Part shown: piece by piece, positions 39,253 through 47,364 of the stretch
How the letters are laid out: every line of letters starts with the position of its first letter
Position numbering within the stretch: position 1 is the stretch's first letter
Assembly (NCBI GenBank): GCA_014191195.1
Contig: BJGZ01000002.1
Coordinates: 124,001 to 188,000 of the forward strand
DNA from: Chlorobiota bacterium
GTDB lineage: Bacteria; Bacteroidota; Ignavibacteria; Kapaibacteriales; UBA961
Direction: 5' to 3'
Length of the DNA: 64,000 nt
Notes under the pieces: model-generated
What the model saw: only the letters and a program-made list of their open reading frames with translations
The model's database searches: none
What the model was told of the DNA's origin: nothing
Position numbers and translations under genes: made by a program

Positions 39253-39260
39253 CAAAATTA
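39253..39260 (-). promoter_or_regulatory. Candidate -7 element (TAATTTTG) for gapA
   Basis: Read on the minus strand the octamer matches TAnnTTTG and lies about 50 nt upstream of the gapA ATG. No good TTG partner is seen at the expected distance, so this is weak. Confidence 0.25.
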
Positions 39261-39325
39261 CAAATTAGATGGAAGTATTCTAAGATTGTGATAAAAAGTG
39301 CTCAATTAAAATTATTATATGGTGC

Positions 39326-39355
39326 TTGTTGAGTTAAATTTAAGCAGTAATTTTG
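39326..39355 (+). promoter_or_regulatory. Candidate Bacteroidota-type promoter of the methyltransferase gene
   Basis: TTG (39326-39328), a 19-nt spacer, then TAATTTTG (39348-39355), fitting the TTTG-N19-TAnnTTTG consensus, about 36 nt upstream of the ATG at 39392. Confidence 0.45.
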
Positions 39356-39391
39356 CGAATGCTCTTGGCTTTTATGGTTAACTAAGATTCT

Positions 39392-40249
39392 ATGGCTATT
39401 CATCCCCTACTTACTAATTCTGTTGATTTTGAACTTCGTTTTTGTGTCGAAGTTCTCAAACTGGAGTCTCTTCATTTGGGATATTCAGATAATCAGAATG
39501 ACATTATCTACTCTTTAGACACACTTCGTAGTGCTCAACAACGATATACTCAAAGTTTATTAGATTGGACGCCATCAAATGTGCAATCTATTGTTGATGT
39601 TGGTTGTGGTATTGGTGATGTTGCTTTTGCATTCGAAAAATCTGGTAGAATAGTTCAAGGCATTTCTCCTGAAAAAAATCATGCCTCGATGTTTAAAAAT
39701 ACGCTTCCTGGTAGTTCATTTATACATTCTAAGATTGAAGATTATTATCCTAAACAACAAGTTGATATGTTATTGATGAGCGAATCAAATAATTATTTCT
39801 CTCTGAAAGATGGATTAGATGCTGCACATCGTTGTGTTAAGCCCGGTGGATATATTCTTATTTCTGGATTTTATCGAACTTCCGATCATCCCTTAATTAA
39901 TACCAATATGGTGTATACGTCTGATTTAGAGCGTGAATGTGCTCAAAGAGGAATTGCTGTCATAAAGTCTGAATGTACAAGCCATAAAATATTACCGAGT
40001 CTCAGGTTTACTGAATCTTTGTTTAGACACTATATGTTACCAACATTACATATTGTTCAAGATTTACTTATGGGTTTCTCTCCTATTATTCGTCTGTTTC
40101 TAAAACTTTTTATGAGAAAATCAGGTGGCTTTTTACATACTCTATCCGAATGGTATGATGCTAATTTAAGCGAGGGCTTTTTTACTCAGCATATGGCTTA
40201 TCATAGATTTTTATTACGTTTACCTGTTGATAAGAATCAAAGCGTATGA
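39392..40249 (+). CDS. SAM-dependent class I methyltransferase
   Basis: 285-aa methyltransferase. The SAM-binding motif I is IVDVGCGIGDVAF and the motif after strand four is AHRCVKPGGYILISGFY. The N-terminal LESLHLGYSD recalls the tocopherol/sterol methyltransferase group, where a conserved HxGY segment precedes the Rossmann domain; the C-terminal part has hydrophobic helices and may contact membrane lipids. The substrate is not predictable. The stop overlaps the next start by 4 nt (ATGA), so it is coupled to the DUF2279 gene. Confidence 0.85.
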   Translation: MAIHPLLTNSVDFELRFCVEVLKLESLHLGYSDNQNDIIYSLDTLRSAQQRYTQSLLDWTPSNVQSIVDVGCGIGDVAFAFEKSGRIVQGISPEKNHASMFKNTLPGSSFIHSKIEDYYPKQQVDMLLMSESNNYFSLKDGLDAAHRCVKPGGYILISGFYRTSDHPLINTNMVYTSDLERECAQRGIAVIKSECTSHKILPSLRFTESLFRHYMLPTLHIVQDLLMGFSPIIRLFLKLFMRKSGGFLHTLSEWYDANLSEGFFTQHMAYHRFLLRLPVDKNQSV

Positions 40250-41328
40250 AGAAGTTCATTCTGATCATATTATTCTTTTTTGCTGTTCGCGTACAAAGTA
40301 CTGAACAAGTAGAATATGTAAGCGTTAAAGGTAGTGTCACTTCTCCACCAGTAGAGAGTTTGGTAGATTATCCCTGCTTAGAAGAATGCTTAGAACTTAC
40401 TATGTATACAGAATCAGAAATACCATTTTCTGATGATATTCCTGACACTTTATCCCCTCAAGAATTTACATATGCTGGGTATCCACGAACAACATTAATG
40501 GGGACAGCAGCATTAAAAAAAACATCAATTAAAAAGACACCTTTTTATGTATTAACAGGAACTTATGCTGCAGCAATTACTGCATTACATATCTATCAAG
40601 TAAATACAATTTGGGATTCTACTTCTTCTTTTAGAATTATAGAAGACGGTAATTATGGATTATATGTAGATAAACTAGGACATTTTTGGGGTGGATATTT
40701 GAATGCATATATATTAAGTGAATTTTTAATGGGTTCTGGATTAAGCCATGAAGCAGCAACAAATTGGGGCGCTGCAATGTCTTTTACATATCAAGCATAT
40801 GTAGAAATATTAGATGGCTTTGGTACTAATTGGGGATTTAGCCCTTCTGACATGATATCTAATATAGCTGGTATTGGATTCTTTTTAGGACAACATTATT
40901 GGCCATTTTTACAAAATTTTACACCAAAAGCTAATTATTTCCCACCATCTTGGTTTGGTTCAAATAGCAGACAAGCTTCCTCATCTTTTATCGATGATTA
41001 TAGTGGTTATACTTTTTTGTTGAGTGCTAATGTCCACAATCTATTACCTAATAGTATAGCCTCATATTGGCCTAAATGGCTAAATCTCGGGATTGGATAT
41101 ACTGCTAGAAATTTGATCTTTAAAAATGGAGATAGAAAATATTTATTGGGTTTAGATATTACACCTGCTATGGTTTTACCTGATGGCCCCCCATTCTGGA
41201 ATTGGATAAAACAATCATTGAATTATATTCTTTTACCATTACCAACTATAGAATTTAGCGATAAAGAAGGCCCAAAGTTTAATCTCTTTTATCCTTTTAG
41301 AATCACAATTGGAAATGTCCATTTTTAA
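40246..41328 (+). CDS. DUF2279 (YfiM-like) envelope protein
   Basis: 360 aa with signal peptide (LIILFFFAVRVQS). The DUF2279 core is YVDKLGHFWGGYLNAYILSEFLMGSG, then AAMSFTYQAYVEILDGFGTNWGFSPSDMISNIAGIGFFLGQHYW, with conserved membrane-proximal Gly and Asp residues. A beta-rich C-terminal third (LSANVHNLLP, NLGIGYTARNL, YPFRITIGNVHF) suggests an outer-membrane barrel. Function is unknown. It is coupled with the methyltransferase and precedes ssrA by 65 nt. Confidence 0.82.
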   Translation: MKKFILIILFFFAVRVQSTEQVEYVSVKGSVTSPPVESLVDYPCLEECLELTMYTESEIPFSDDIPDTLSPQEFTYAGYPRTTLMGTAALKKTSIKKTPFYVLTGTYAAAITALHIYQVNTIWDSTSSFRIIEDGNYGLYVDKLGHFWGGYLNAYILSEFLMGSGLSHEAATNWGAAMSFTYQAYVEILDGFGTNWGFSPSDMISNIAGIGFFLGQHYWPFLQNFTPKANYFPPSWFGSNSRQASSSFIDDYSGYTFLLSANVHNLLPNSIASYWPKWLNLGIGYTARNLIFKNGDRKYLLGLDITPAMVLPDGPPFWNWIKQSLNYILLPLPTIEFSDKEGPKFNLFYPFRITIGNVHF

Positions 41329-41393
41329 TACATAAACTATTTTTACAAGCTAGCAATATCACTCAAGGCAAGGCGTCTATGCAGCGCACCCAT

Positions 41394-41762
41394 GGGGATG
41401 AAATGGTCTCGACGGGGTGAATGTAGTACGAAGAAGCATGCCGAGCTACGCTGGTGGAGCTCGTTAATACAACCGGCGGAACACATAAGTGGCAACACTA
41501 TGAACTACCGTTTAGCCGCCTAATCCATAGGATAAAGCCGTTAATCCATTCGACCATCGTCGGCCCTTAGGCGATGAATCGGGTGTAACTTCTTAAAGGG
41601 ATGCTTTCAGGACATTGAATCGGTACCTGAATTAAGATTATGATTCATCGTATAATTGGCCTGTCTATTGGTGTACGATTATACTAAAATTATTAATAGA
41701 CTGAGCATGGAGAGGCTTCGGCTGCAGCATTTCGGACGCGGGTTCGACTCCCGCCATCTCCA
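41394..41762 (+). ncRNA. ssrA: Transfer-messenger RNA (tmRNA)
   Basis: Rescues stalled ribosomes and tags nascent chains for proteolysis. The 5' end GGGGATGAAATGGTCTCGAC and the 3' end (GCGGGTTCGACTCCCGC T-arm, then CATCTCC) form the tRNA-like acceptor stem, GGGGATG pairing with CATCTCC with one G-U. CCA is not encoded. The tag frame is best read from GGC at 41491 to TAA at 41521-41523, encoding GNTMNYRLAA. The TAAGT just before GGC resembles the signal upstream of the E. coli resume codon. Length 369 nt is typical of a one-piece tmRNA. A terminator follows at 41789. Confidence 0.95.
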
Positions 41763-41788
41763 CAACCTTCTGGTTGTTAGGATACATT

Positions 41789-41824
41789 AACCGATAATTA
41801 CATCATGTAGCTATCGGTTTTTTT
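41789..41824 (+). terminator. Terminator of ssrA (first copy of a duplicated terminator)
   Basis: Stem AACCGATA (41789-41796) with TATCGGTT (41812-41819), followed by seven T (41818-41824). The sequence from 41790 recurs almost unchanged at 43067-43101 after fic. Confidence 0.85.
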
Positions 41825-41969
41825 GTGGGTGTACTTTAAGTGTAGCTTTATACTACATTAATCCTGCATATTTCTTATGTTCACATCTTTAAGCCTTCAT
41901 ACATACGAATAAATTACGGATAGAAACGTATATTAGCGTATATTAACAGATAAATACGGATATATTATT

Positions 41970-43010
41970 ATGAGTGTATTGATTCATACCTTACATCTTG
42001 ATTTAGACATGAAACTGTTGACTTCACTAAGTAAGATTGACAGATTTGATGCTGGATGGGCCTCCATAGAAAAGCGTGAATCTTTTTCTTTGCTTCAGCT
42101 TAAGGCTATTGCTACTATTCAAAGTATTGGTGCATCTACTCGAATAGAAGGATCTCTTATTACAGATGACGAAGTAGCATTATTGATAGAACATTTCACT
42201 TCTGCAACTTTAGATAAAAGAGATGAGCAAGAAGTAATCGGATATTACGAAGCTATGGACTTGATTACTGAAAACTATAAAGTGATTGATATATCAGAAA
42301 ATCAAATCAAATTTATTCATCATGTATTATTGAAATATGTTGAAAAAGATCAATGGCATAGAGGTAGCTATAAACAAGTAAGCAATGTTGTTGCTGCTGA
42401 TATGTTTGATGGCACAAAGCATTTTTTACATCATACAACAGAACCTGGCTTGGCTACTGAAGATGCAATGATGAGCTTAATTGCTTGGTATCATACTGAT
42501 AAAGAAACATTACCATTGATCAAGATTGCGGTATTTGTATATGAGTTTTTAAGTATTCACCCTTTTCAAGATGGAAAAGGAAGGCTAAGTAGATTGTTGA
42601 GTAGCTTATTACTGCTTAAACATGGATATTCTTGGATTCATTATATGAGTTTTGAACATGAAATTGAACAAAGAAAAAACGAATATTATTCAGTTCTCAT
42701 GAAAACTCAAAGAAATAGGCCGAGCGAAAATATCACCGAATGGCTGATGTATTTTATTAGTTGCTTGTTAAATATGCAAGTAAAATTAATGAAATCACTA
42801 GAAGCAAGTAATGTTGCAATTTCTTTGTCACAAAGAGAACATCAAATGGTTACTTTTATTCAATATCATGCTGGTTGTAGCTCTTCTTCTATTTCCTTAA
42901 AGCTACAGATTCCCCTACCTACAATAAAAAAATCACTCAATACTTTAATCAATAAAAATATCATAATGAAATCTGGAATTGGTAAATCTACTGGGTATTT
43001 TGTTAAGTGA
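41970..43010 (+). CDS. Fic-domain protein (putative AMP transferase) with N-terminal inhibitory motif
   Basis: 346 aa. The Fic motif is HPFQDGKGRLSR (catalytic His197, Asp201, Arg205, Arg208), with Lys203 where most AMPylating Fic proteins have Asn. An N-terminal inhibitory motif of the form (S/T)xxxE(G/N) is visible as Ser56...Glu60-Gly61 in GASTRIEGS, making it a class II, self-inhibited Fic protein. The C-terminus (about 285-346) is a winged-helix type module (SSSISLKLQIPLPTIKKSLNTL) that may bind DNA. Targets are unknown. The gene is alone, between ssrA and a second copy of the ssrA terminator. Confidence 0.9.
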   Translation: MSVLIHTLHLDLDMKLLTSLSKIDRFDAGWASIEKRESFSLLQLKAIATIQSIGASTRIEGSLITDDEVALLIEHFTSATLDKRDEQEVIGYYEAMDLITENYKVIDISENQIKFIHHVLLKYVEKDQWHRGSYKQVSNVVAADMFDGTKHFLHHTTEPGLATEDAMMSLIAWYHTDKETLPLIKIAVFVYEFLSIHPFQDGKGRLSRLLSSLLLLKHGYSWIHYMSFEHEIEQRKNEYYSVLMKTQRNRPSENITEWLMYFISCLLNMQVKLMKSLEASNVAISLSQREHQMVTFIQYHAGCSSSSISLKLQIPLPTIKKSLNTLINKNIIMKSGIGKSTGYFVK

Positions 43011-43066
43011 ATCTAATCATTCTATTCACATTGTTTACAGTTAATGAATGTATCTAAACACATTTT

Positions 43067-43101
43067 ACCGATAATTACATCATGTAGTTATTGGTTTTTT
43101 T
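43067..43101 (+). repeat. Direct repeat of 41790-41824 (35 nt, two mismatches)
   Basis: The two copies share ACCGATAATTACATCATGTAG and the following stem and T run; they differ at 41811/43088 and 41815/43092, both C to T. Weaker similarity (ACATT before, TG-TGTA after) extends on both sides. The pair flanks fic at a distance of 1277 nt. Confidence 0.85.
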
Positions 43102-43102
43102 A
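43067..43102 (+). terminator. Terminator after fic (second copy of the ssrA terminator)
   Basis: Stem ACCGATA (43067-43073) with TATTGGT (43089-43095), then a seven-T run. The C-to-T change at 43092 keeps pairing as G-U. It lies 57 nt after the fic stop. Confidence 0.8.
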
Positions 43103-43189
43103 TGTGTATTTGAGTTTATAATTTATCATCAATACATTGAAAAATATAATAGTTACAGTAAACATTAAGATCTTTGCTGAATAAAACAA

Positions 43190-43217
43190 GAAAGCCAATG
43201 CATAAGCATTGGCTTTC
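43190..43217 (-). terminator. Terminator of the phytase-like lipoprotein gene
   Basis: Perfect 12-bp stem GAAAGCCAATGC (43190-43201) with GCATTGGCTTTC (43206-43217) and a 4-nt loop. On the minus strand it is followed by TTGTTTTATT. It lies 27 nt beyond the gene's stop. Confidence 0.88.
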
Positions 43218-43244
43218 TATGATAGTGTTACTACAGTAAATATC

Positions 43245-44516
43245 TTATTTAAGTGACTTTAGAGTTGGAACAAAATAGATAACATTTTTATCAGCATTAT
43301 TTGATAAAAGTGGCATTGATTTTTGCTCATATACTCCTGTTCCACCAATACCAAAATCATCATCATTAATAATTCCAATCATATTATTATTAATAATAAC
43401 GATGCCTTCTGGTTTATCATGTGGATAATTTGGAATACTCATTATATCTACGATCTCTGATTTAGAAACAGCAATTATACCTGCGGCCTTTATCTCATCT
43501 GAAGTAGATTGTTCAATTGTTTTTGCATTAATTAGTTTACCACCTGCATCTGCAACAGTTATATCGGATGCATTTGCAATATCAATCTTGAATATTTTTT
43601 TGAAATTTGTAGCATCTTTACCTGGAATATTTCCATCTCTTTCTAATACTAAAAATGTAGTATTTGTAATCGCTACAATTTCACTAACAGCATAATTTAC
43701 ATTGTCAAGAATATATACATATTCTTTAGCGGTTCCGGTAGCAATTTCATAGAATAAAATTCTTACTGCTACTGCTGTGCTTTTAACTTTGCTATCAGGA
43801 TTATATAATGGAGATTGCATCATACCAACTAGATATTTTTGATCTGGTGTAATTGTTATTCCTTCCATTCCTCTATTGGCACGTCTTTTTGCGAATACAG
43901 AAGGAATCTTCTTTCCACCAATTCCACTTCCAAATGGATTAATTCTCTCAATTGTTTTTCCAGTCTGATCTAAATGCAGGATATGTGGACCATATTCATC
44001 ACTTACCCAAAATGTACCATCATTTGCAATAACAAGTCCCTCTGGATCAATTCCATTTACATCAAGATTTATTGCATTCCCTGTTAAATCTAAAGCAATT
44101 TCACCTGTTCCACCTGCACCTGCTGGATTTGGTAAACCAGTTAATGCTTTACCATTTTCGTCTTTGAATGATATAATACTTTGTAATACTAATGAATCTC
44201 CAACTAGTTTAAATTTACCCATGTGAGGATTAAATTCTGGATTGGAAAACACTTTAACACCCGAAGCAGATCCATCAATATTTGGGCCTCTATCTGTCAT
44301 AATATAATAGATGCCTTCAGCATTAGAAGTAATACCAGAGCCATAACCTCCATTAATAACTTTTATGCCATTAGGAGTTGTTGACATAACAACGTTTTTA
44401 TTGACAAATGCTTGTTCCGGATAGGACATTGGCGTGATAGTATTGTTAGTACTTTCTGTACATCCAATAAACATACTTACATAACATAATACACAAAAAA
44501 GAAACACATTTTTCAT
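43245..44516 (-). CDS. Phytase-like (esterase-like) beta-propeller lipoprotein
   Basis: 423-aa lipoprotein (lipobox MFIGC). The body matches the phytase-like domain family (PF13449 type): YIMTDRGPNIDG, GIDPEGLVIANDGTFWVSDEYGPHILHLDQTGK, RANRGMEGITITPDQKYLVG, TTFLVLERDGN and PEGIVIINNNMIGIINDDDFG. Acidic residues of these loops could bind metal. Family members are annotated as esterase-like; true phytase activity is not shown. It is monocistronic, with its own terminator and a 400-nt upstream region shared with a divergent lipoprotein gene. Confidence 0.88.
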   Translation of the reverse strand: MKNVFLFCVLCYVSMFIGCTESTNNTITPMSYPEQAFVNKNVVMSTTPNGIKVINGGYGSGITSNAEGIYYIMTDRGPNIDGSASGVKVFSNPEFNPHMGKFKLVGDSLVLQSIISFKDENGKALTGLPNPAGAGGTGEIALDLTGNAINLDVNGIDPEGLVIANDGTFWVSDEYGPHILHLDQTGKTIERINPFGSGIGGKKIPSVFAKRRANRGMEGITITPDQKYLVGMMQSPLYNPDSKVKSTAVAVRILFYEIATGTAKEYVYILDNVNYAVSEIVAITNTTFLVLERDGNIPGKDATNFKKIFKIDIANASDITVADAGGKLINAKTIEQSTSDEIKAAGIIAVSKSEIVDIMSIPNYPHDKPEGIVIINNNMIGIINDDDFGIGGTGVYEQKSMPLLSNNADKNVIYFVPTLKSLK

Positions 44517-44913
44517 ACTACTCTATACTAAAAATGAACATAAAGACTATATTTCATAGTCAATATGTGCGTTTGTATATTATTGAATTGTTTTGATTGT
44601 ATTATGAAAACGTTATGTCAATGTAAATGTGCTCTATTCACATCCTTTTGACTGATTCCTATCTTTAGTACAATTTGTTTAACAGAATAAATACGTATAT
44701 TGTTCAGAAATTAGGCAATGATAATTGTGAATTGATTATAGGTTTTAATGTTATTTTAGAGTTTTAAAGAAGGGTATACTTATCAGAAAGTATTAATTTC
44801 TATACATGTAAAAACGCGGGTATTATCAATTTGTAGACAAAAATATTTTTCAATCATATCTTCAATAAATGGGAAGATAGGATTTGTATTTTATATTATC
44901 AGGAGGACATACG
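44517..44913. other. Long intergenic region between divergent lipoprotein genes
   Basis: About 400 nt of very AT-rich sequence. I see two small hairpins: GACTAT/ATAGTC at 44545-44561 and ATCTTC/GAAGAT at 44858-44878, the latter ending 22 nt before the AGGAGG ribosome site. No RNA gene, repeat or clear promoter pair is recognised, and no open frame of coding character is present. Confidence 0.5.
44901..44906 (+). promoter_or_regulatory. Strong Shine-Dalgarno site deciding the small lipoprotein start
   Basis: AGGAGG, an exact match to the anti-Shine-Dalgarno core, lies 7 nt before ATG 44914. Such sites are rare in this window, so translation here may be unusually strong. Confidence 0.65.
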
Positions 44914-45396
44914 ATGATGAGAGGTTTACTTCTAACTTCTTTGCTTTCATTACTTGTTTTGGGTTGTTCACCAAAAATATATGAACATCAACTTAACTGT
45001 AAAAGTAATACTGAACAGATTTTATCAAAGTTTGTTCAATTGGTAACTTCTGAAGGATTGACAGTAGAAAATCAAGACTCTAAATTAGGTTTTGCTAATG
45101 CAAGTTCATCCGAAGATTTTAGCTTTTGGACAGGTGTGTACACAAGAAGGTTTTGGACAATTTCGGTGGTAGAAGGAAAAATATTTGCTACTGCAAAAAC
45201 TAATACCTATACCAAAAATATTTTTGGTACTATGACTGGTAATACAGATACATATTATAAAGATGATTCAAGCCAAGACTGGGGTTGGTATTGGAATGTA
45301 AGAGATGGTTTAGAAGCATTGTGCGGAACTAAATTAGTGATTGTAGAAAAAGATACCTGGGAAAGACAATCCACTAGAAAAAAACAAGTCAACTAA
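44914..45396 (+). CDS. Small lipoprotein of unknown function
   Basis: 160-aa lipoprotein from ATG 44914 (or the next ATG at 44917); lipobox LVLGC. The mature part (for example QILSKFVQLVTSEGLTVENQDSKLGFANA, YTRRFWTISVVEGKIFATAKT) has the alternating helix/strand look of small periplasmic alpha/beta domains, and includes a Trp-rich segment DWGWYWNVRDGLEALC. No family is recognised with confidence. The open frame begins earlier at TTG 44884, but the AGGAGG site fixes the start at 44914. A hairpin terminator follows. Confidence 0.75.
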   Translation: MMRGLLLTSLLSLLVLGCSPKIYEHQLNCKSNTEQILSKFVQLVTSEGLTVENQDSKLGFANASSSEDFSFWTGVYTRRFWTISVVEGKIFATAKTNTYTKNIFGTMTGNTDTYYKDDSSQDWGWYWNVRDGLEALCGTKLVIVEKDTWERQSTRKKQVN

Positions 45397-45427
45397 TTCG
45401 CTTGACATTACTTATATCATTTCGTTT

Positions 45428-45453
45428 ATGGGTAGACTTTATCATCTACCCAT
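45428..45453 (+). terminator. Terminator of the small lipoprotein gene
   Basis: Perfect 9-bp stem ATGGGTAGA (45428-45436) with TCTACCCAT (45445-45453), 8-nt loop, then TATTATTTG. It lies 31 nt after the gene's stop. Confidence 0.7.
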
Positions 45454-45625
45454 TATTATTTGTGCTAAGTATGCTCAAAAGGAGGACATCTACCCTTTGT
45501 GTTTTTTTCAGAAAAATTGATTTTGTCTTAATTCCCTATCTTGTTTCCTATTATTCTTATTTCTTCAAAAAACCATATTCATATACTTTGGGTAAATAAT
45601 CATGAATCCAAAATCTCAGAGTTCA

Positions 45626-46018
45626 TTACATCAGCAATAAATACGCAGCTGCGGCTGCACCACTCATTCTTCCGCCATTTGTGGTGGCTATAATGGTTCC
45701 GGAAGGAGAATTTCCTTTTCTTACTTTATTGCCATCAATAAAGGCAAGTATTTTTCCTGCAGATGAATTGCCTTGTCTAACAAAATTACCAATAACGGTT
45801 GCAATGATAGTTCCGGACGGTGAATTTCCTTTTCTGATACGCTCTCCGTCAATTGTCATTACTATCTCACCAGAAGGTGAATTCCCTCTTCTAATCCTAT
45901 TCTTATCCATTGTTAATATGATATTTCCAGATGGGGATTGTCCCATACGCATAATTTGAGCAGATATATCATCTGCAAGTGCAAACAACATGAATAAGCA
46001 CACAATTATCATTCTCAT
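45626..46018 (-). CDS. Secreted protein of five exact 19-residue repeats (beta-flower type)
   Basis: 130 aa. A signal peptide (ending near DDISAQ) is followed by five repeats of 19 residues each with no gaps: the consensus is (M/I/V)RxGNSPSGxIxxTxDGxx, for example IRRGNSPSGEIVMTIDGER. A 13-residue tail MSGAAAAAYLLLM ends the protein. The strict length and Gly/Ser turns suggest a closed five-bladed beta structure like the 5-fold beta-flower proteins named in Bacteroidota. Binding partner and role are unknown. It starts 11 nt after the serine hydrolase stop on the same strand, so the two form an operon. Confidence 0.82.
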   Translation of the reverse strand: MRMIIVCLFMLFALADDISAQIMRMGQSPSGNIILTMDKNRIRRGNSPSGEIVMTIDGERIRKGNSPSGTIIATVIGNFVRQGNSSAGKILAFIDGNKVRKGNSPSGTIIATTNGGRMSGAAAAAYLLLM

Positions 46019-46029
46019 ACATACCTCTT

Positions 46030-47298
46030 TTATTCAGAAAGAATACTTTTTATTATTTCTTTTTCGATTTCAGCAAAACCCATATCACCTTTTGGCTGAT
46101 ATTTCATTCCATTAATAAGTATTATGATTCCTTTTTTATGCAAAGGACTCATATACACTATTGTATAAGCACCATTTGCTCTGCCAATATGTCCTATCCA
46201 AGGAAAATCCTTTATAAATGGCCCTTGCTTCGTTTGAATAATATGGCAAGCCAAACCCCATTCTTTGAATAAATTATCAAATTGTCCAGCATTATTATTA
46301 AGCTTTTCTTTCCACGATGAAGTAAACATCTTTGTTCTTAAAGCCTGCATCGCAGAATCTAATAAAAATTGTCTAAAAAAAGAGGCTAATCCAGTACAAT
46401 TAATTCGTAAACCAGCTTGTGGAGAAAAACGTAAGACATTTAAGCCAGGTGTATAATGGAGAATAGATGTAAAGACGGAATCATAATGCTTGGTATAATA
46501 ATCTGCTTCTGGATGCCATGTTTGATTCTTCCATAGATATTGTGGGCTTAATATTGCGTCTTTAGGTAATTCTTGGACAATGAATCCTCCATGGACGGAA
46601 TATCTTTGTAAAAGCCTTTCACGAACAGATAGATAAAAAGGTTTTTTTTCAATTGTCTCGATGATATGAGCAAGAATTACAAAATTCAGATTTGTATAAT
46701 GAAAATATTCTCCTGGTTTTATAGCAATAGACTCCCCTTTTTTTGTTGTACTAATTGCAGGCAGAAAATGATAATTCCCTTTTGTAGATATGTGCTTTAA
46801 AGGTTGTATTGACTGTGTTTGCAGTGAAGAATCTCTAAAAATAGTTTTCATTGCATAATCTACAATAATCTTACTATCCTTTAATGTGGATGTATGATTC
46901 AAAAGCATCTTTATAGTAATAGGTATTTTGGGATAAGCAGCATTATACAGAGGAAAATCTAGGAATTTCTTGATATCATCATCAAGCGAAAGCTTCCCTT
47001 CTTCACATAATTGCATGGCAATCATGCCGGTAAACATTTTAGAAATGCTTGCAATCCTTAGGAATGTTGAATCAGAAAATGCTATACTATCGGGGAATGC
47101 ATATCCATAAGAAAAAGAGTGAATATTCTTCTCCGAAAATGAAGCAACTGAACCCCCAAGAACTCCATATTTCTGAAATATATGCCTTAAAATTTCTTGC
47201 TTTTCTTGAGGCAATGCTTGTGCTATTTGCCCCAAACTTTTTGACTCATTAGCTAAAAGAAAAGTAATCAATAGAAATTGTACAAGTATTTTCATCAT
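46030..47298 (-). CDS. Serine hydrolase of the beta-lactamase (class C-like) family
   Basis: 422-aa exported serine hydrolase. The leader is hydrophobic (LVQFLLITFLLA). The catalytic SxxK is Ser84-Lys87 in IASISKMFTG, and the YxN motif is Tyr201-Thr-Asn203 in YFHYTNLNF. A GHIGRANG segment near the C-terminus fits the HxG/KTG strand. Such proteins include esterases, D-aminopeptidases and penicillin-binding-like enzymes; resistance is not implied. It shares an operon with the 19-residue repeat protein. Confidence 0.9.
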   Translation of the reverse strand: MMKILVQFLLITFLLANESKSLGQIAQALPQEKQEILRHIFQKYGVLGGSVASFSEKNIHSFSYGYAFPDSIAFSDSTFLRIASISKMFTGMIAMQLCEEGKLSLDDDIKKFLDFPLYNAAYPKIPITIKMLLNHTSTLKDSKIIVDYAMKTIFRDSSLQTQSIQPLKHISTKGNYHFLPAISTTKKGESIAIKPGEYFHYTNLNFVILAHIIETIEKKPFYLSVRERLLQRYSVHGGFIVQELPKDAILSPQYLWKNQTWHPEADYYTKHYDSVFTSILHYTPGLNVLRFSPQAGLRINCTGLASFFRQFLLDSAMQALRTKMFTSSWKEKLNNNAGQFDNLFKEWGLACHIIQTKQGPFIKDFPWIGHIGRANGAYTIVYMSPLHKKGIIILINGMKYQPKGDMGFAEIEKEIIKSILSE

Positions 47299-47315
47299 GT
47301 ATATGGAGTAAAAAA

Positions 47316-47341
47316 AAACGAGACGAATAATCGCCTCGTTT
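47316..47341 (-). terminator. Terminator of the outer-membrane barrel gene
   Basis: Stem AAACGAG (47316-47322) with CTCGTTT (47335-47341), extended by an inner CGA/TCG pairing across one mismatch, loop ATAA. On the minus strand it ends in a T run of eight. It lies just after the 47365 gene stop. Confidence 0.85.
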
Positions 47342-47364
47342 CTAAAAATTCTCTTTTGTAATGA

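Noticed and set aside
41394-43102. Integrase-type genomic island in ssrA
   Set aside because: The repeated segment lacks the tmRNA 3' end and no integrase gene is present, so a classical attL/attR pair is not supported.
43010-43244. Search for a toxin-antitoxin partner next to fic
   Set aside because: No small coding frame is seen on either side of fic; regulation appears to be by its own N-terminal inhibitory motif.
45402-45599. 65-residue open frame after the small lipoprotein gene
   Set aside because: It runs through a clear terminator hairpin (45428-45453), has no ribosome site and no protein-like composition.
45681-45959. 92-residue frame antisense to the 19-residue repeat protein
   Set aside because: It only mirrors the repeat structure of the opposite strand, where a signal peptide and operon context support the real gene.
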